A stretch of 10,537 nucleotides of DNA, from the NCBI GenBank assembly GCA_028565635.1, contig JAOXYB010062635.1, positions 1-10,537 on the forward strand, read 5' to 3'. Source of the stretch: Phoronis ovalis. Lineage: Eukaryota > Phoronida > Phoronidae. The translations under genes and the position numbers were made by a program. The notes under the pieces are model-generated. The model had not been told where the DNA came from. It searched no databases and worked only from the letters and a program-made list of their open reading frames with translations. Below are positions 7,022 through 10,537 of this stretch, piece by piece. Numbering within the stretch: the stretch's first letter is position 1; every line of letters starts with the position of its first letter.

Positions 7022-10000
7022 GTATGAGACATTTTTCTTTATAAATATTAGTACTTCTGCTTATTCAGGTAAGTTAAGAAATAAGTCATTAATATCGAGT
7101 ATTATCCATGTTTCATTCTGTAAAGTACATAACAGTATATTGATAGTAATTCCCCTATGGCATTCAAGTGAAATGCGAGTAATCAAGCTTGTTATAATTA
7201 ATGGTCTCAAAATAGAAAGGAGTTTAGCAGGTTCAAAATACGAACTCTTGGTAAGTCTTGGGTCGAAGTTGATGCCCTTTCCAAAACTAAAAAATAAAGA
7301 ATGGTACTCTACAATGCAAGACTACATTGGCGAAAGTCACTTTAACACAAGATTAAGTACCCTACCCAATCATAACCCTAAGCAAGATCGCAATTCATAA
7401 CTGTGCCATTCAGAAATCAGTGACGGTATTACCATAAACATAATTTTGTACATTAAAGTAATAAATATAATACATTGTATATAAAAAAGAATATTATCAT
7501 AGATAACATACCGGGAATAATAATTAGCGGCCTTACCTAGCAGCAATTTACTAAAAAATGTATACATTATACTTGTTGTTTACTATGGAAAATTTGTTAT
7601 GCGTTTAACTCCTAACACATTCTTGGCCTATAATCTCACAGACTGGGATCATTTTTTCTTAAAAACTACTACTAAATTTTCATACAGTACAATGTAGTCA
7701 TTAATGCCATCAATGTTATCAGTGTTATGTAGGAAACATGCTGAAACTCATAACGTTTAGTATTTGACAGTCTTAGGGTCGGAAGAGTTGATCTTGAGGT
7801 CGAAAAGTCACATTAGTTCCACATCTCAAAATAGCATGACATTTAAAAAGTACATTCTTATGAATTTAGAAGTCATCAAAAGATCAAAGAAGGTCATTTT
7901 GAGGTTAAAAAGTACCAAACAACAATGAATTTCTAAAATTTCCTGGAAAGTATTTAAACGATGTTGAAAGGTCAATTAGAAGTCATGCAATGTGCATAAA
8001 AGCAAATAGCAGCAACGCTGCTTTTACTGAAAGGCTATCTAGTGCTTTAAAATATAAGAAAATACGAAACAACAAATTACAAAAATTATGTTATATGTGT
8101 ATTAAATGCTGTGAGTTTCAAATGCATCATAGCATGTCAACAAAATGTTCTTATGAAAATGGATATGATATGTTACTTGTGGCTTTTTCATAACAATGGA
8201 AAAGAAAGCTACACTATTAAAGAATAACTTAGAGTGTGGGTGTGAAGTAACAAACATATCTTCATTTTATTATCACATGATGCGTTAAGGATCCAGGCGT
8301 GCCAACATATCCGGATAAAAGCAATGCAGTGGATCTCAGTTTTTACCCGAGCCACACGAACTATGTCCGTGTACAATTGTACATGTCACACGAACCAAAT
8401 GTGCTTATCCATCGAACTGGGTCCGGTCTAAACGATTGCAGGTCCGGACTAGTGAATGTTAGGTAGCCCTAGTAAATGCTTTAAAAAGGTTACTTTATCC
8501 GTAAAAGATGAACATCTGTTATTCTGTTTTTCTTTTCAGTCTGATTTGAGTAGCGATTCGCAATCAACAGAACAAAGAATTAAGCAGGTCGGAAGTCTTA
8601 TCAACTCGAGCTCCACGTAAGTACATGTGATTGATCAAATCAGCGCTTGCAGTTTTTATGTTCATTATTCAGTCAGTCTTTTACAACTAAATAAATAAGG
8701 CTAAAATGAACCGACATTTATTAACTGTTTAGTGTTTGATTAAAGAAGTGTCAATACTGATAACTGGGATATTGCCATAAATACGTAAACTTGATGGTTG
8801 CTATTCCGACACAAGTACAATCATATGATTTTTGCTTGTTTTCTTTCAGTGCACACATCCTTAACAGCAGCAGTCGTTCTCCGCCCCCTTCATATGAAAC
8901 TAATGATACAGCTAATCCAAATCGTATTGCTAATCCAAATAGATGCACCCGCAATGCGGCACAGGTACACTTTTTATTTCATTTGACTGTTGGCAGCTAT
9001 ATTTTTCTATACTACTAGTTTTATAAATAACAAATTTAGCATTTTGCTCTTCAATTATTATTTGGCTGTTAAAACACGTGCTGACTGACAGAGGCACTGA
9101 GACCACAAATAAATAAATAGCTTATCTAATTCGCTAAACCAATATACATAACAGCTGCAGCTGTGTTCTATGAACATTATTTCATGTTTCACTTTTAGAA
9201 TACATCAATAACAAAACATAGATGTAATGCTGGCAAAGAAGAATCATTATATGAACGATTACTTCAAGAAAAAGATGAAGTTATGGAGTCGAGAATCGAG
9301 CTTACAAAAGCTGAATGTGAAATTCGACATTTGCAATTGCAGCTAACTGTTAATGAAAATCATTATCTAAGCAAGAATGAAATGCTTGAAGAAAGAGCAA
9401 AAACGCTCTCCAAAGAAGTTGACTGCCTAAAAACGCAATTGGAAGAAACTAAAAGTAACTTATTCAATATAAAACAAAGTTACGAAGGCCAGTTGCTAGT
9501 TGCGAAAGCCAATAATCAGCACACAGTTTTGAAAGCAGGTAGTGATGATAACACGTCTGATCAGAATGAAAAAATGTTTACAAAAGATCCAAACCAGTGG
9601 AACAGCTTGCATACAGAATATCAACAGCTACACGATGACCTCCGTACAGTAAAAGAACTGGTGAATTGTCTGGAAGAAAAGATGGAGGATGTTTGCAAAG
9701 GCGAGAATGAGAAACACGAAAATGTTGAAAAGCAACTGCAGCGTACCAAGAGAGGAGTAAACCGTTGCTATTCTTTGATCGAAGAGTTAATACCTAGAAT
9801 TGATTCTTTAGAAAACGACAGAATTCGAAGTGCCTTGGTAAAAAGGGATGATAACGTAACAAAGCCTGGGAAACCTGCAAGGGATTTCCCTGTAGAAATA
9901 TCAGCACAAGCTAATCAAGATTTTGCCTCCACTTCAAGTTCGAGTGTACACCAAAAAGAAACAAAAACAATTTTAAACAGGGAAAATTCTAAATTAAAGT

Positions 10001-10092
10001 TCAATTCGAAAAGCCCGGGAAAATTACACTCAGAATTACCAGATGAAAGAAAAAATGTTACTCTTATAAAAATAGATTGGACTGCAAAGTAG
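6842..10092 (+). CDS. Gene B: PPxY-containing coiled-coil protein, four coding exons (~421 aa)
   Basis: Joined exons 6842-7021, 8540-8616, 8850-8964 and 9199-10092 give one open frame with phases 0, 2, 0. This is the tandem paralogue of gene A and also of unrecognised family. The N-terminus carries D-G-E-D-S-E-E-E, an acidic patch with casein-kinase-2-like serines. R-S-P-P-P-S-Y (residues 95-101) gives a PPxY motif. From about residue 139 there is a long coiled coil (L-Y-E-R-L-L-Q-E-K-D onward) to about 320. After D-F-P-V-E-I-S comes a tail of about 70 residues rich in Ser, Lys and Asn that gene A lacks. No signal peptide or membrane helix is visible. The ATG at 6842 was chosen because MAEG aligns with MAQG of gene A and has A at -3 and G at +4; the in-frame ATG at 6827 has poor context. 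An adaptor role downstream of NF-kB is inferred. Confidence 0.85.
7770..7986 (+). repeat. Imperfect tandem duplication of about 105-110 nt
   Basis: GATCTTGAGGTCGAAAAGT (7790-7808) matches 7895-7913 at 15 of 19 positions, and TTAGAAGTCAT occurs exactly at 7866-7876 and 7976-7986. The offsets (105 and 110 nt) agree, and weaker matches fill the interval. Several AGGTCA-like words occur within it, a pattern that also fits mobile-element debris. Confidence 0.45.
8370..8383. repeat. 14-bp perfect palindrome
   Basis: TGTACAATTGTACA is fully self-complementary. It lies between two CACACGAAC words (about 8353 and 8387) in the less AT-rich part of gene B intron 1. No function is assigned. Confidence 0.5.
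8540..8616 (+). CDS. Gene B coding exon 2
   Basis: It has 25 codons plus two bases (AC) before a GTAAGT donor (phase 2), and starts S-D-L-S-S-D-S after TTTTCAG. It is Ser-rich and polar, and ends with G-S-L-I-N-S-S-S, aligned to G-H-L-M-N-H-Y of gene A. Confidence 0.82.
8617..8849 (+). other. Gene B intron 2 (233 nt)
   Basis: The donor is GTAAGT and the acceptor TTTTCTTTCAG. It is a third the size of gene A intron 2 and has no counterpart of the long open frame found there. Nothing else was noted. Confidence 0.78.
8850..8964 (+). CDS. Gene B coding exon 3 carrying the PPxY motif
   Basis: It is 115 nt long. It completes a split Thr codon, encodes A-H-I-L-N-S-S-S-R-S-P-P-P-S-Y, and ends N-A-A-Q at ACAG|GTACAC (phase 0). 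Its second half contains an 18-nt tandem duplication encoding A-N-P-N-R twice (8911-8946), absent from gene A although the exon lengths are equal. Three short open frames overlapping it are shadows in other frames. Confidence 0.85.
8911..8946 (+). repeat. Coding 18-nt tandem duplication
   Basis: GCTAATCCAAAT starts at 8911 and again at 8929, giving A-N-P-N-R-I then A-N-P-N-R-C in the disordered part of gene B exon 3. It appears to be a recent two-copy expansion. Confidence 0.6.
8965..9198 (+). other. Gene B intron 3 (234 nt)
   Basis: It begins GTACAC and ends CACTTTTAG. It has the same position and phase (0) as gene A intron 3. Nothing else was noted. Confidence 0.78.
9199..10092 (+). CDS. 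Gene B coding exon 4: coiled-coil region, extended tail and stop
   Basis: It has 297 codons plus TAG. The frame is open from the acceptor through L-Y-E-R-L-L-Q-E-K-D; the ATG at 9283 is internal. A strong helical region, L-T-K-A-E-C-E-I to about residue 215, is followed by a polar gap with D-D-N-T-S-D-Q. A second helix contains E-Y-Q-Q-L-H-D-D-L and R-I-D-S-L-E-N-D. Past D-F-P-V-E-I-S the sequence becomes Ser/Thr-rich (T-S-S-S-S) then basic, ending I-D-W-T-A-K. This tail has no counterpart in gene A. Confidence 0.87.
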   Translation, partial: NTSITKHRCNAGKEESLYERLLQEKDEVMESRIELTKAECEIRHLQLQLTVNENHYLSKNEMLEERAKTLSKEVDCLKTQLEETKSNLFNIKQSYEGQLLVAKANNQHTVLKAGSDDNTSDQNEKMFTKDPNQWNSLHTEYQQLHDDLRTVKELVNCLEEKMEDVCKGENEKHENVEKQLQRTKRGVNRCYSLIEELIPRIDSLENDRIRSALVKRDDNVTKPGKPARDFPVEISAQANQDFASTSSSSVHQKETKTILNRENSKLKFNSKSPGKLHSELPDERKNVTLIKIDWTAK

Positions 10093-10537
10093 AAGTCGTT
10101 TTTTGGGACGGATCTATATAAATGGCGATATCTATAGAATTATCATCGCAAATACGTATCGACATATATTAGCGTAATATACCGAAACTATGTAATGTTC
10201 AGTTCCCTTTTGGCAATACAAGGTGATTATAACATGGAATATACAAAACCTTGCCTGAACTTCAGTTGAAACAACTTTCTTTCAAGAGCAGCTACTAAAC
10301 AGAAACAGAAAACAGAAAAAGTAAAACGAGAAAATATACTTCAAATCGGCCATACACGGAATTCCTGTTTTTCCTCAATTGTATATTATGTAAACATGTA
10401 AAATGCACTCATATAAACATGTAGCAGGGTAACATGTTACAAGCACAGTTCTATGGCTTCATTTATTAGTAATAAAATATTAAAATTTTCTCTCTTCATT
10501 TTCGATACCACATCTGGAGATGTTTTGTTCGTTTAAT
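10093..10537 (+). other. 3' UTR of gene B
   Basis: It is an AT-rich tail without coding character. It holds an A-rich GAAA-repeat stretch (10302-10320), two TAAACATGTA words (10391-10400 and 10414-10423) and a 12-bp palindrome GTAACATGTTAC (10429-10440), then a poly(A) signal near the window edge. Confidence 0.55.
10471..10476 (+). terminator. Poly(A) signal of gene B (AATAAA)
   Basis: Canonical AATAAA lies 379 nt after the stop codon, followed 40-60 nt later by a G/T-rich stretch (GATGTTTTGTTCGTTT) of the kind that marks a downstream cleavage element. It is the best 3'-end candidate for gene B. Confidence 0.6.

Larger units (their letters stand above)
7022..8539 (+). other. Gene B intron 1 (1518 nt)
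   Basis: It begins GTATGA and ends with a good polypyrimidine tract and TTTTCAG. It is eight times longer than the equivalent intron of gene A, so it has probably gained sequence. It contains an imperfect tandem duplication (about 7770-7986), a 14-bp palindrome (8370-8383) and a less AT-rich stretch at about 8290-8470 with two GGTCCGG words. A 137-codon open frame (6987-7400) starts inside exon 1 in another frame and has no recognisable protein character. Confidence 0.72.

Noticed and set aside
6987-7400. 137-codon open frame in gene B exon 1 and intron 1
   Set aside because: It starts in a non-coding frame of exon 1, crosses a good splice donor, and has no recognisable motif or counterpart in gene A.
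7370-8193. Short open frames of about 65 codons on both strands in gene B intron 1 (7370-7567, 7990-8193)
   Set aside because: Their lengths are expected by chance, composition follows AT richness, and no splice model brings them into frame.
8751-9018. Three open frames overlapping gene B exon 3
   Set aside because: One reads the exon's own frame into its introns and the others are shadow frames; the splice-defined exon explains the signal.
10302-10320. Second ISRE-like stretch (GAAACAGAAAACAGAAA) after gene B
   Set aside because: It lies in the probable 3' UTR of gene B, is part of an A-rich low-complexity tract, and only one pair of units has the 6-nt spacing.

Overview
The window looks like nuclear DNA of an invertebrate animal. 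It is AT-rich, its coding sequence is split by GT-AG introns, and the gene-free stretches contain AATAAA-type poly(A) signals and diverged short repeats. Nothing fixes the phylum; a marine invertebrate such as a bivalve mollusc is a guess. No bacterial, viral or organellar genes, tRNA, rRNA or CRISPR array were seen.

The main content is two four-exon genes on the + strand, arranged head to tail. Gene A (coding exons 1902-2036, 2220-2293, 3003-3117, 3379-4083) encodes about 342 residues. Gene B (6842-7021, 8540-8616, 8850-8964, 9199-10092) encodes about 421 residues. They are tandem paralogues. The intron phases are the same (0, 2, 0), exon 3 is 115 nt in both, and matching protein blocks occur in the same order: MA-x-G at the start, an acidic patch followed by E-T-x-(V/I)-K-Q, R-S-P-P-P-S-Y in exon 3, L-Y-E-R-L-L-Q-E-K-D at the start of a long coiled coil in exon 4, and D-F-P-V-E near the end of the homologous region. 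I do not recognise the family. The visible design is a disordered acidic N-terminus, a PPxY motif of the kind bound by WW domains, and a long C-terminal coiled coil. This suggests an intracellular adaptor or scaffold, not an enzyme.

The upstream sequences carry good matches to immune transcription-factor sites, and they differ between the genes. Gene A has three GAAAC units at 6-nt spacing (1575-1593), an ISRE/IRF-type element about 310 nt before its start codon. Gene B has an exact canonical NF-kB decamer (minus strand, 6727-6736) about 105 nt before its start codon, next to a half-CRE and TATA-like tracts. The working hypothesis is a duplicated, immune-inducible coiled-coil/PPxY gene pair whose copies have separate inputs, IRF for A and NF-kB for B. 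This is inference from motifs.

Layout: 1-1574, no gene seen, possible repeat at the left edge; 1575-1901, candidate promoter of A; 1902-4083, gene A; 4084-about 4560, 3' flank of A; 4564-4703, a palindrome, an RFX-type X-box and a CpG-containing segment ending in a consensus splice donor, possibly a distal promoter or leader exon; 4704-6700, non-coding with a diverged duplication and a GATA cluster; 6701-6841, candidate proximal promoter of B; 6842-10092, gene B; 10093-10537, 3' UTR of B with a poly(A) signal. Intron 2 of gene A also contains an unexpectedly long open frame that the gene model does not explain.
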